Notes under the pieces: model-generated
What the model was told of the DNA's origin: nothing
Database searches by the model: none
The model's input: the letters and a program-made list of their open reading frames with translations, nothing else
Shown: positions 35,658 to 43,960 of the stretch, in pieces
Layout of the letters: each line of letters begins with the position of its first letter
How positions within the stretch are numbered: the stretch's first letter is position 1
Source: Bacteriovorax stolpii
GTDB lineage: Bacteria > Bdellovibrionota > Bacteriovoracia > Bacteriovoracales > Bacteriovoracaceae
Assembly: GCA_945860895.1 (NCBI GenBank)
Contig: CAMASK010000009.1
Coordinates: 1 to 58,231 of the forward strand
DNA: 58,231 bases
Reading direction: 5' to 3'
Translations under genes and position numbers: made by a program

Positions 35658-36053
35658 TTATACGGCTTTTTTCAGAGATTGGGCATCAGATACTGGAACT
35701 GAAAAAGTAACTCCACCTTCCATTTCAATATTTAAATTTTTTTCGCTCAATTCTAACTTGATGATTTTGCCATTTACTTCAAACTGAAGCTCAAGATTCA
35801 AATCGCCTTCAACTTTGAACATCATTGAAGAATTCTTTGAAGTTTTTGCTGCTTTATTTTCAAAAGGCAATACAGGAGCTTCTTTTTTAGTCGCTGACAC
35901 GGGTACGGATTGAGCTTCTTCCATTTCCGCAAGTTCTTGCATCACAGCAGAATCTTCGGACTTAGTTTTAAAATCGCTCGAGAAACCGTGTTCGAGGGCT
36001 TCAATTTCTTTCATCATGTCTGAAAGTTCTTGATCGTTGAAGCTCTTATCCAT
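35658..36053 (-). CDS. Small acidic protein of unknown function
   Basis: A 131-residue protein. The N-terminal half is acidic and helical (M-M-K-E-I-E-A-L-E-H-G), the middle is a Lys/Ala linker, and the last 50 residues form predicted beta strands (L-N-L-E-L-Q-F-E-V-N-G-K-I-I-K-L-E-L). No family recognised. It is the first gene of the rsmD-coaD-aminotransferase group. Confidence 0.6.
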   Translation of the reverse strand: MDKSFNDQELSDMMKEIEALEHGFSSDFKTKSEDSAVMQELAEMEEAQSVPVSATKKEAPVLPFENKAAKTSKNSSMMFKVEGDLNLELQFEVNGKIIKLELSEKNLNIEMEGGVTFSVPVSDAQSLKKAV

Positions 36054-36265
36054 GTATCCCCCAAGGACAAAATTTAATTTATTTACTCTAGAACCGATTT
36101 AGGCAAGTGTTTTAGAGTTATTTTTGATCTGTTCGGCTAGCTGCAAAATAACTTTAGAAAAGACAGTCTTTATGTTTTTTTTTCATGACAAAAACCGCAG
36201 GATAAGTGAGTATTCTTCCATCATTTTTAATAATAAAACAAACACGTTAGCCATAACTTGGAACT

Positions 36266-39109
36266 ATGACCAAGAAGACTTTTTTTGCACAACAATGGCT
36301 TCAAAGAGACAATGAATCAATATCTGATTCGTCGCTTCCGCATGTCCCCGCGAAAGGGCTAAAAACCTCTATCCTTAAAAGTCGTTTTCCAACATTTATT
36401 AATCGTCAAAAAAACATCATACCCGCAGTTTTAGATGACTCAAAATTCTCACCTATAACTTGTTTTGTCCCGGGCTGGAAGGGTGAATCACTTCCATCTA
36501 AACAGGTTATTAAGTTCGAACACTTATTAAAAAATGTTCAATCTCATGTTCGTAGTGAACTGTTAAAAACCAAAGACTTTCCTCGCACTATAAAAATGGG
36601 CCTCTACAATGAGTTTCTCTCTTACGCTTCAAGCTTAGGTTTGCATTTTGAGGGAATAGATGAATTAGGTCGATTCTGGAATATCCTCACTCCTGAAGGT
36701 CTTGCAGAACATAAAGAGATTTCGGATTTCATAGATATTTACGCTGGACGAGTGGCCACGATTACTTTTCTCAAGCTGCGCTTTATAGGTCGCTTAATTG
36801 ATAAGTGTGGATTAGAACTTAATGACCGTGCCCTCCTCTATCCAACTTCATTTCTGTCTCAAGTTTTTAAAAAAGATTCCCAGTCTGAACTGAATTCTCG
36901 TGCCCTGGAAAGTAATCTCTATAGCTGGTATCATGCTGGTGAAGGGATGAAGTCTACAATGAAAGAGCTTCTCGCCATTTCCCAAGAACTGGCAATTACT
37001 GAAATAATTAAAAATGTTTCTGCTCGTACCCAGATTGCCCAAGATCAGAATAAAGTTTATTCTCATGCCCTTTCTCAACTGAGTCTTGGTTTATTTTTAA
37101 ACTCACTTCAAATTAATTTTCCTTTGTGGCTAGAAACAGTAGAAGGGAAGAATATTCCTGCGAGCACGACTGATCACGAAGAAATTATAAGCTGTAAATA
37201 TTTTGGTGATTATCTGGAATCACTCTCTCTTTCTCATTGGCTGGCCCAGGAAAACAATAAGAATTTCCGTTGGGATCAGATGCTTTGTCCAGACTTCAAA
37301 GGACTGGATTTCCTCTCTGGATTGTTTGCTAAAGTCTGCAATGAACTGCAGTTCTTAACTTTTCTGGTTGAAAAAGCTGAGCATCAGAATGAAAAACCAA
37401 TTGAATATATTTGCAAAATCATGGGTGGGCATTTTCGTAATCGAAAGAACTCACATACGAAACAGGGAACTCTTTTAGACAATCATCCTTTCTACGTTTC
37501 AACTTATGACCGTGTTGTACTCAATCTTTGTCATTTCCCTAAAAATAATCCTCAACACTACTTAATGACTCAGATTCTTGATCAAGTGAAGTACTTAAAG
37601 AACAATGGTTATTTGTTCGTTTTATCGTCGAAAAAACTTTTTGTTCCCTCTTTGCGAGAAAGGCTTGAACCCATTTTAAGAGAACTTAAGACGGAAGCTA
37701 TCTTTGACTTAGAAGAAGTTAAGGGCAAAGGCGAACTGGGATCTTATTTGTATGTTTTCAGAAAAACAAATCAGAAATATTCGAGTCAAAAGCAATTATG
37801 TTCGTATTTCAGAATTACTGCAGACCTCACATCGTTTCAGGAATTTTCACCGATCACTGAGCACTTGCGATCATTTTATTTAGCGCATCTGACAGAGATG
37901 CCTCCCATGGCGCAAATTGAATTTTCGGATTCTTTCCGCCTTGAATATTATCAGGACGCTTTGGTAAATGGGATGTTAATTCATTCAACGAATGAAGACT
38001 CCTCTCGCATCACTCACCCAACTTTCTTTAAAAACTTACTTAATTCATGTGTTCCTTTAGAGTCGCTATTTGAAATAAAAGCTTTATCCTTAAATGAAAA
38101 GTCGAGTCCCAAAGAAAACGCTCTGAATTTAGGCCTAAAAAAAGACAACTCTTATTTTATCATTGTCGATTTTAGAAGCGAAGAAGTTAATCTAGAGCTT
38201 CATCCCATTGATACATTTCGTTCAATTCACTCTGATAATGGTGAATCTCTTTGTTGTTACTTTGAACTTCACCCTAAAATCCCTGGTTTGAATCCTAACA
38301 TTCTTAGAAATTATTTTGTGACTCCTATTGGTAAGCAAGTGACCAATTTAACTTTTACCGGCGGTTTAAGCTTGGTGAAAGGCTCTTTGAGTAAATTATT
38401 GATTCCAAAATTTATGACAGAGACTGAGGCATTACCGGCCAATTTAAAAGGCGCTTTTGAATTGTTCGAGAAAACTGAAGAGCAGTTATTAGAAACATCA
38501 CCTCAAGCAGCCCTTAAATCGTTTAATCACGTGGATCAGATAACCCGCACTGTTTTACCGAAGCATGCATGTGAAATTCTCTCTCATTATTCTAATCTTG
38601 AAAGAACCCTTCAATCATTAATCTGGAAGATGGATGATGCTCGTTTGGGTCAGAAAATTAGTTTTAATAATCCGATGATTCAGTCACAATTGGTTCAAAA
38701 GCCTAATAAGCCGCTTTATCCAGATAATCATGAAATATACATTGAATTCGTCGAGGGATCTTCTCCCCATGATATTCATTTACCTCTGACTCAAACGCAG
38801 ATTAAAGTTACTCATGAAGGCGATCTTAAACTTCACTCTCTTGAATTGATTTCCAATGACCGAGTGATTGTGCGTCTGCATGCTGAAGAAGTTATTGTTT
38901 TATTTGTTAATTTCCTTCTCTCACATGCCATGAATATTTCTCTTTCTAAAATCCTTCGCGCCGTTCATATTCCATCTTTGGCGGATCTCAAACTCGTTAT
39001 TGAAACAACCCAAAGTCTTAAGTTAACTTATCAAGACCTTCTGGGAAAAGTTCAAGCCTCAATACTTATGGCCTTTAGAGAGCATGTTAGTCCAAAGCGC
39101 TTGCCATGA
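36266..39109 (+). CDS. Degenerate N6-adenine-methylase/specificity-like protein
   Basis: A 947-residue protein that I read as an inactive relative of Type I/IIG DNA methylases. At about 400-500, L-L-D-N-H-P-F ... Y-D-R-V-V-L-N-L-C-H-F-P matches the place of the catalytic motif IV (N-P-P-[FY]), but P-P is replaced by L-C-H. It is followed by the usual helix and strand pattern (Y-L-K-N-N-G-Y-L-F-V-L-S-S-K-K-L-F, then L-Y-V-F-R-K). The SAM motif I is not recognisable. Residues 595-716 resemble a target-recognition domain (L-N-P-N-I-L-R-N-Y-F, then V-K-G-S-L-S-K-L-L-I-P). No restriction nuclease is near. dtd overlaps its end by four bases. Function unknown; a DNA- or RNA-binding role is possible. 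Confidence 0.6.
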   Translation: MTKKTFFAQQWLQRDNESISDSSLPHVPAKGLKTSILKSRFPTFINRQKNIIPAVLDDSKFSPITCFVPGWKGESLPSKQVIKFEHLLKNVQSHVRSELLKTKDFPRTIKMGLYNEFLSYASSLGLHFEGIDELGRFWNILTPEGLAEHKEISDFIDIYAGRVATITFLKLRFIGRLIDKCGLELNDRALLYPTSFLSQVFKKDSQSELNSRALESNLYSWYHAGEGMKSTMKELLAISQELAITEIIKNVSARTQIAQDQNKVYSHALSQLSLGLFLNSLQINFPLWLETVEGKNIPASTTDHEEIISCKYFGDYLESLSLSHWLAQENNKNFRWDQMLCPDFKGLDFLSGLFAKVCNELQFLTFLVEKAEHQNEKPIEYICKIMGGHFRNRKNSHTKQGTLLDNHPFYVSTYDRVVLNLCHFPKNNPQHYLMTQILDQVKYLKNNGYLFVLSSKKLFVPSLRERLEPILRELKTEAIFDLEEVKGKGELGSYLYVFRKTNQKYSSQKQLCSYFRITADLTSFQEFSPITEHLRSFYLAHLTEMPPMAQIEFSDSFRLEYYQDALVNGMLIHSTNEDSSRITHPTFFKNLLNSCVPLESLFEIKALSLNEKSSPKENALNLGLKKDNSYFIIVDFRSEEVNLELHPIDTFRSIHSDNGESLCCYFELHPKIPGLNPNILRNYFVTPIGKQVTNLTFTGGLSLVKGSLSKLLIPKFMTETEALPANLKGAFELFEKTEEQLLETSPQAALKSFNHVDQITRTVLPKHACEILSHYSNLERTLQSLIWKMDDARLGQKISFNNPMIQSQLVQKPNKPLYPDNHEIYIEFVEGSSPHDIHLPLTQTQIKVTHEGDLKLHSLELISNDRVIVRLHAEEVIVLFVNFLLSHAMNISLSKILRAVHIPSLADLKLVIETTQSLKLTYQDLLGKVQASILMAFREHVSPKRLP

Positions 39110-39543
39110 AAGTTGTCGTGCAAAGGGTTCAGGAAGCCTCAGTTAGTGTAGAAAATGAAGTTATTGGCGAAATTAAATCGGGCGTTCTGCTATTGGTTTG
39201 TTTTGAAATGGGTGATGATGATTCTTCAATTAATAAGAGTATTGATAAACTAACGAAACTGAGAATTTTTGACGATGCTACAGGGAAAATGAATCTAGAC
39301 ATCCAGGCAGTCGAAGGAGAAATTCTCTCTGTCAGTCAATTTACATTAAGTTGGGATGGATCAGGTGGACACCGACCTAGTTTTGAGAAATCAATGCCTC
39401 CACAGGAGGCTCGTCTCAAGTATGCATTGTTCAATCGGGAGTTAAGAGTTCGCGGATTTACAGTCAAGGAAGGAAAATTCGGGGCATTTATGAAGGTGTC
39501 ACTGATCAACGATGGACCAGTGACCTTTACTCTTCAGTTCTAA
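39106..39543 (+). CDS. dtd: D-aminoacyl-tRNA deacylase
   Basis: Removes D-amino acids (and glycine from tRNA-Ala) from mischarged tRNAs; 145 residues, typical. Family motifs are visible: S-V-S-Q-F-T-L at about 77 and the G-x-P-V-T-F loop near the end (D-G-P-V-T-F-T-L). M-K-V-V-V-Q-R-V is the usual start. It overlaps the preceding 947-residue gene by four bases (ATGA) and converges with a membrane protein gene, overlapping it by four bases. Confidence 0.95.
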   Translation: MKVVVQRVQEASVSVENEVIGEIKSGVLLLVCFEMGDDDSSINKSIDKLTKLRIFDDATGKMNLDIQAVEGEILSVSQFTLSWDGSGGHRPSFEKSMPPQEARLKYALFNRELRVRGFTVKEGKFGAFMKVSLINDGPVTFTLQF

Positions 39544-40916
39544 TTCATCATTTCACGAGCTATATCTTTCTTTTTACCTTTCACAATAGAGACTAAATTT
39601 TTATTAGATCTATTATCTTTCGTAATACGATTCACAGTAAAGCGAATGCTCATTCCTGTTATCTGGCCATTACGATCAGTTTTATTCTCCATGAACCAAT
39701 TTATATTAGTTCCCTGGGCAAGCTCTTTTAAAATGATCATGTTCATATCAGCAGAGTCAGCTGAAAGAGATTTATTATTATGGAAGAATTCAAGTTCTGT
39801 GGCAGTAAAAGTATTTCCGGCAAGGAATAAGTTAATGATCGAACGATCTGAATGAATCTGATTAGAGATCATTATTTTTTTATTATCGGCGCGACGTGAA
39901 GCCAACTTATTTACAGCAGCATTCATTAGCTGCTCGAAATCTTCAAAATTGACAGCTAGCTGAACATCGCGAATTTCATTGGCCTGAATCAAGTCTTTAA
40001 GATTGATATTCTGAATGGACATAAGCACTTCTTTAAAAGAAGTTTTTGGACCATGAAAAGCTTCAGGGACTTCAAACTTAACCCCAACTACCTCAACCCT
40101 TTCTTGAGTCTCTACAATGGGAGTCTCAATTTTTTGTTCATTGTAAATTGATCGCCCGGCAATTTTTTCAAGCAACTCACCATGATAATCTTTAAAAATT
40201 TGTGCTGTTACTGGAAGTCCTTGAGTTAGCAATCCACGTTCAATTAATTGATCAACAATTGCACTAACATTGGCCTGACCAGCGTTAAGAAGACTAAGAG
40301 CTTGTTTTTCAATTTCTTTTTTAAGCTGGATACGATTGAATTCTTTTAATGAAAGAAGGCTCAATGCTATGACAAACATAAGTAGTCCAACACCCATCAA
40401 AACTTCATCGTTGGCCTTAACTTCTGATAAACGAGCATTCGTCATGTCGATTTCATCAATCAAATTAACTTTTAATGTTTCCATTTGAGAAAACTTCGAT
40501 GAGATCGGATTTAAAGGAGCATTTAGATTTTGACCTGCAACCATCGGGCTATGGGCCCTAAGAATTGTCTCATGAAACCAATGAACTTCTGAAATGAGTT
40601 TATTTAAAGTTTCATAACCTTTTCCAACATTTTGTTTGAAAGGATTAATTCCTGTAATTGTTTCACTTAAACACTCATCAGATAAACCCATGAACCCACG
40701 ATTTAAATAAGGTGATTGAATATCTCTGATCATCATTGCGGTGAAAGTTTGTGAAATGCGGTTAAAACAAGTGCCTATACCTTGATTCAAAACATTCATT
40801 TTATCAGATTGAAATTGATTCGATTGATGATGCCAAAAAGATCCAAGTGTCAGTAACAGACCCAGACCACACATCACAAGAATCTTAGATGAAGCAACGC
40901 TAAGTAATTTTTTCAT
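39540..40916 (-). CDS. Membrane sensor-like protein with degenerate ATPase domain
   Basis: About 458 residues. A membrane helix near the start (I-L-V-M-C-G-L-G-L-L-L-T-L) and another near 175-192 (G-V-G-L-L-M-F-V-I-A-L-S-L-L) enclose a periplasmic region. The cytoplasmic part ends in a segment like a kinase HATPase domain (N-box N-A-A-V-N-K-L-A-S-R; last strand S-I-R-F-T-V-N), but the G-boxes are lost and no HisKA histidine is seen. I choose the ATG at 40916; an ATG at 40928 sits directly on the AAGG and is less likely. It is divergent from a TonB-like gene across an intergenic inverted repeat. Confidence 0.6.
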   Translation of the reverse strand: MKKLLSVASSKILVMCGLGLLLTLGSFWHHQSNQFQSDKMNVLNQGIGTCFNRISQTFTAMMIRDIQSPYLNRGFMGLSDECLSETITGINPFKQNVGKGYETLNKLISEVHWFHETILRAHSPMVAGQNLNAPLNPISSKFSQMETLKVNLIDEIDMTNARLSEVKANDEVLMGVGLLMFVIALSLLSLKEFNRIQLKKEIEKQALSLLNAGQANVSAIVDQLIERGLLTQGLPVTAQIFKDYHGELLEKIAGRSIYNEQKIETPIVETQERVEVVGVKFEVPEAFHGPKTSFKEVLMSIQNINLKDLIQANEIRDVQLAVNFEDFEQLMNAAVNKLASRRADNKKIMISNQIHSDRSIINLFLAGNTFTATELEFFHNNKSLSADSADMNMIILKELAQGTNINWFMENKTDRNGQITGMSIRFTVNRITKDNRSNKNLVSIVKGKKKDIAREMMN

Positions 40917-41001
40917 AGTAAACAACATCCTTATTGTTCTATTAGAGAAGGAAAATCACAGGATTTTCTCGGTTATTGTCTCTTTTTCAGGCCCTTTGAG
41001 T

Positions 41002-41039
41002 CAACCTGAGAATTTTGACTGACTACATAGCTCAGGTTG
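41002..41039. promoter_or_regulatory. Nine-base inverted repeat in a divergent promoter region
   Basis: CAACCTGAG (41002-41010) and CTCAGGTTG (41031-41039) are perfect inverted copies about 29 bases centre to centre, near three helical turns. It fits two half-sites or an operator between the divergent sensor-like and TonB-like genes. No known regulator is assigned. Confidence 0.4.
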
Positions 41040-41116
41040 TAGAAACGTGGTCAATTTATATGATAGATTGTCTCTAATTAACTTACTCGATATACTGGAT
41101 CAAAGGAGTCCGGCCT

Positions 41117-41956
41117 ATGGCGGATACCAGTTTAAAAATAGTGATTAAAATAAACTATCCCGTTTTCTTTGGGATAGCTTTTGTAATTCATCTATTTTTA
41201 TTATTTTTCCAATACCCTACTGCTCATCGTATGAAGCTTGAGTCTAAGACAGGACGAAGCCCTCTTAAGATACATACGTTGGGAACAAAAGATTCCAAGA
41301 GTGCCAATTCAGTGTTTCTCAAACCAGATGCTCCTTCACTACCATCTCCCCAAAAAACAAAGACTGGCCCCAAGCACCTGGACCTAAGTGATCTTAGTTT
41401 TGCCACTACTCCAAAGAAACAAGCTCTGGTCGCAAATCCTGGTCGTCCGGGACAAATGCCAAAACAGACCCCGACCTTAAAGGGGCTAAGATATGGTCAG
41501 GAAGATTTTAAAAAAATGGCCACTGAAGATAGTATAGGACGAGGTGGTGCAGATATTCTTAATTCCCGACAGGTTGCTTTAAATTTTGAAATTCCTGAAG
41601 GCAAGAAAACTGATGAACTTAATGAATCAGAACTCAGACTTTATGGATTCATGAGAAGAGGTGCCCTAAAATATATGGCCTCTATTTCTTCTGAGATTAA
41701 AGAATTTGAGATGAAGAATCCCCATCTTCATTTTCCTCTCACTGATACGAAGCAAATCATGACAGGACGTCTCACATACGATGGTCAGGGCAACATTAAG
41801 CAAATTAAAATGGTGAGATGGACCAATGTTGAAAAGCTTCAGGGATTTTTTGAAAATGTAGTTAAGAGACTAGACACGCTTCAAAATCCACCTAAGGAAT
41901 TGTGGATTGAAGATGGTGAATTTACTATTTTCGTGACTCTTCAGATTAACGGTTAA
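41117..41956 (+). CDS. TonB-like protein with N-terminal membrane anchor
   Basis: A 279-residue protein. One membrane helix lies near residues 12-30 (V-F-F-G-I-A-F-V-I-H-L-F-L-L-F-F), then a Pro/Lys/Thr-rich linker, and a C-terminal domain (about 180-279) similar to TonB/TolA C-termini (G-R-L-T-Y-D-G-Q-G-N-I-K-Q-I-K-M-V-R ... F-T-I-F-V-T-L-Q-I). It probably spans the periplasm and passes energy or contacts to an outer-membrane protein. AAAGGAG precedes the ATG. No ExbB/ExbD genes are next to it. Its 3' end overlaps the convergent anti-sigma gene by 11 bases. Confidence 0.7.
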   Translation: MADTSLKIVIKINYPVFFGIAFVIHLFLLFFQYPTAHRMKLESKTGRSPLKIHTLGTKDSKSANSVFLKPDAPSLPSPQKTKTGPKHLDLSDLSFATTPKKQALVANPGRPGQMPKQTPTLKGLRYGQEDFKKMATEDSIGRGGADILNSRQVALNFEIPEGKKTDELNESELRLYGFMRRGALKYMASISSEIKEFEMKNPHLHFPLTDTKQIMTGRLTYDGQGNIKQIKMVRWTNVEKLQGFFENVVKRLDTLQNPPKELWIEDGEFTIFVTLQING

Positions 41957-42272
41957 TCCATTCTTCCCAAGAAAATTTAATTTTTTCCATGAAACTTTTA
42001 GGCTCTTCTTTAAGAAGATTTAAAATAGAAAGTTTCATTTCATTTTTAAGAGATTCCAAAGACTCTTTAGATAAAGTCATAACTGGTATTAGACTTTTTA
42101 AAAGTGATATCTCATCTTCTTTCGTTTTTATCTGAGCTTCAAATTCAGGATGAGTTCTCACAAAAGCCTCAAATTCTGATTTATCATCATTAGAAAGAGA
42201 GCCATCAAGATAAGAAACAATCTTTTTTTGAAAGCTTATATAGGTCGTTGTATTTTGAGTTTTTTCCATCAT
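41946..42272 (-). CDS. Probable anti-sigma factor
   Basis: A 108-residue helical protein (Y-L-D-G-S-L-S-N-D-D-K-S-E-F-E-A-F-V near the start) of the size and layout of small anti-sigma factors (Y-L-D-G-x-L near the start). It lacks the zinc cysteines and any membrane helix of the usual ZAS group. It overlaps the sigma-like gene by four bases (ATGA). Assignment rests mainly on that coupling. Confidence 0.55.
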   Translation of the reverse strand: MMEKTQNTTTYISFQKKIVSYLDGSLSNDDKSEFEAFVRTHPEFEAQIKTKEDEISLLKSLIPVMTLSKESLESLKNEMKLSILNLLKEEPKSFMEKIKFSWEEWINR

Positions 42273-42754
42273 GGTCGAACTCCGTCGTTCATGTCATTCA
42301 ATAATAAAAAACGGCCGTTATGAAGTTTCTCAATCACTTCATAGCGAGGCATTGAAGTAATATCGACAATTTCATCAACAGTGAATTGAAATTCATATCT
42401 CAAAAAAATTACTAACTTCACTTTTGGTTCCAGATTAAAGAAAGCAACGAACTCTTGAGCTCTAGTTCTCTTCAACTGGTCAGACAATTGAGTAGAACGT
42501 CTGACTCCTATCTCGGCCATATAGGCTAAGATTCCTTTGAAGTGATTCCTGCGAGCGAGCTGAATGTCTTTATTAGAAAGAGTTTCAAGATCGCGAGAAG
42601 CTAAAATGCTTTTCTTTTCTTTCAGGAGATAAACATTAAGTGAATCAATTACTATCTGTTCTGCCTGAAGATCATCGGGGATGAGTGAGTACGCCAATCG
42701 GAAAAGTTTATCGGTAAGCGGTTGAACCAATTCGAAAAAATCCATTCTTTTCAT
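42269..42754 (-). CDS. ECF-like RNA polymerase sigma factor, divergent
   Basis: A 161-residue protein. Region 2-like helices are near the N-terminus (D-K-L-F-R-L-A-Y-S-L-I-P-D-D), and a region-4-like helix-turn-helix is near 125-155 (F-T-V-D-E-I-V-D-I-T-S-M-P-R-Y-E-V-I-E-K-L-H). Size fits ECF sigma factors, but sequence is diverged. An anti-sigma gene overlaps its end. A strong inverted repeat (42764-42792) lies just upstream of the ATG and may control it. Confidence 0.6.
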   Translation of the reverse strand: MKRMDFFELVQPLTDKLFRLAYSLIPDDLQAEQIVIDSLNVYLLKEKKSILASRDLETLSNKDIQLARRNHFKGILAYMAEIGVRRSTQLSDQLKRTRAQEFVAFFNLEPKVKLVIFLRYEFQFTVDEIVDITSMPRYEVIEKLHNGRFLLLNDMNDGVRP

Positions 42755-42763
42755 AGTCCAACA

Positions 42764-42792
42764 TTGTACCCATGAGCATGATGGGGGTACAA
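42764..42792. promoter_or_regulatory. Inverted repeat upstream of the sigma-like gene
   Basis: TTGTACCC (42764-42771) and GGGTACAA (42785-42792) are perfect eight-base arms around 13 bases. The inner bases (AT ... AT-GG) extend the pairing. It starts only ten bases from the sigma gene ATG, so it could be an operator or an RNA hairpin in the leader. Confidence 0.45.
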
Positions 42793-42928
42793 GAGGCGTT
42801 TATCTATCAATTACTGTCAGCCTATGACGCAATATTAACAACTTAGCGAAGAACCCAGGAGGCAGGGTCAAGTTTTTCACTTTAACTTCCGAATAGTTCA
42901 AGGCGATAGAACTCATGAAGGTAATTTT

Positions 42929-43960
42929 ATGAAGCAAAAAACTTTTTTTATTCTGCTAACTTTCTTCACTCTTATTCTGACTGGTTGTCAGGAAAAGCCT
43001 GCGAGAAGAAGTAGCAACTCAAATCCATTCAATGCAAATTGTACAGGTCAGGCTTATTGGACAACGCCAGGTTGTGCCGGATATTGCCAATATAATCCTA
43101 GTGCCAACGGCTGTGGTGGAACCACTGGTGGCACCATTGGGGGAACGACGGGAACCACAACTGGGGGATCGACAATTGGTGGTGGAACAACTACCGGAAC
43201 CACTACTGGAACAGTTAATAGCTGTTTAACAAACCCATATAGCTTTGCTTGTTATTGTACGACAATGCCTCATGCCACAGGTTGTGCTGGCACTGGAGTA
43301 AGTGTCGCACCAAGCCCAGGCTGGGGAAATAAATATTATACTAATCCACCAGATAATACATCCAGCACCTGCGGGACTTATAATCCATCTGGAGTCAGCC
43401 AAGCATACGAGACAAGAAAAGGAACTATAACAGTAGGTGGTGGTCAATGGTATAATCCATCTTCTCCGACTAACTTAACTACCACTTACAATTCATCAAC
43501 ATTGAGATCTGTCTCTGCAGCAAAAACTTTTTTTATTACCGACAGTATGATTAAAGTTCGCTTCAAAGTAAGAGCAGAACCTGAAACACAAAGTACAGGT
43601 AGTACAATTTGCCAGGGTAGAACAGAAGGACAATCCTGGCTCCCCGGCTATTTCAAACTAAAATTTGCTGTTTCCTTGGTGGGAACAAAATCGGATAACA
43701 CAACAGCGGAAGAACCTCTTGGAACAATCACCGGCGCCGTAAACTCATGCACATCTGGTATAGATTTATCACCTTATGCTGGTATGTATCCAAATGGTAT
43801 GTATTTAAAGATTTCTAACGTAACGGAGAATAAAGGGTGCAGTAACTATAATTGGCAGACAGGCTTTTCAACCTGCTCTAGTTTTGTGAACGTGAGAACT
43901 TCAGAATGCTGGACTATGGACATCGACGTTGCAGCAGATGGTACTAAGACTTTTGATTAA
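42929..43960 (+). CDS. Gly/Thr-rich cysteine-containing lipoprotein
   Basis: Predicted lipoprotein of 343 residues (M-K-Q-K-T-F-F-I-L-L-T-F-F-T-L-I-L-T-G-C). After a short Ser/Arg segment comes an N-terminal Cys-rich region, then a low-complexity Gly/Thr segment at about residues 65-95 (G-G-T-T-G-G-T-I-G-G-T-T-G repeats), then a larger domain with paired cysteines and many Tyr/Ser/Asn residues. No family recognised. The repeat-like linker suggests an outward-facing or surface protein. It is divergent from the sigma-like gene and converges with gshB (17-base overlap). Confidence 0.65.
   Translation: MKQKTFFILLTFFTLILTGCQEKPARRSSNSNPFNANCTGQAYWTTPGCAGYCQYNPSANGCGGTTGGTIGGTTGTTTGGSTIGGGTTTGTTTGTVNSCLTNPYSFACYCTTMPHATGCAGTGVSVAPSPGWGNKYYTNPPDNTSSTCGTYNPSGVSQAYETRKGTITVGGGQWYNPSSPTNLTTTYNSSTLRSVSAAKTFFITDSMIKVRFKVRAEPETQSTGSTICQGRTEGQSWLPGYFKLKFAVSLVGTKSDNTTAEEPLGTITGAVNSCTSGIDLSPYAGMYPNGMYLKISNVTENKGCSNYNWQTGFSTCSSFVNVRTSECWTMDIDVAADGTKTFD

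Noticed and set aside
43120-43220. Repeat units as a possible CRISPR or tandem array
   Set aside because: The repetition is within a coding frame (Gly/Thr codons) and has no spacers.
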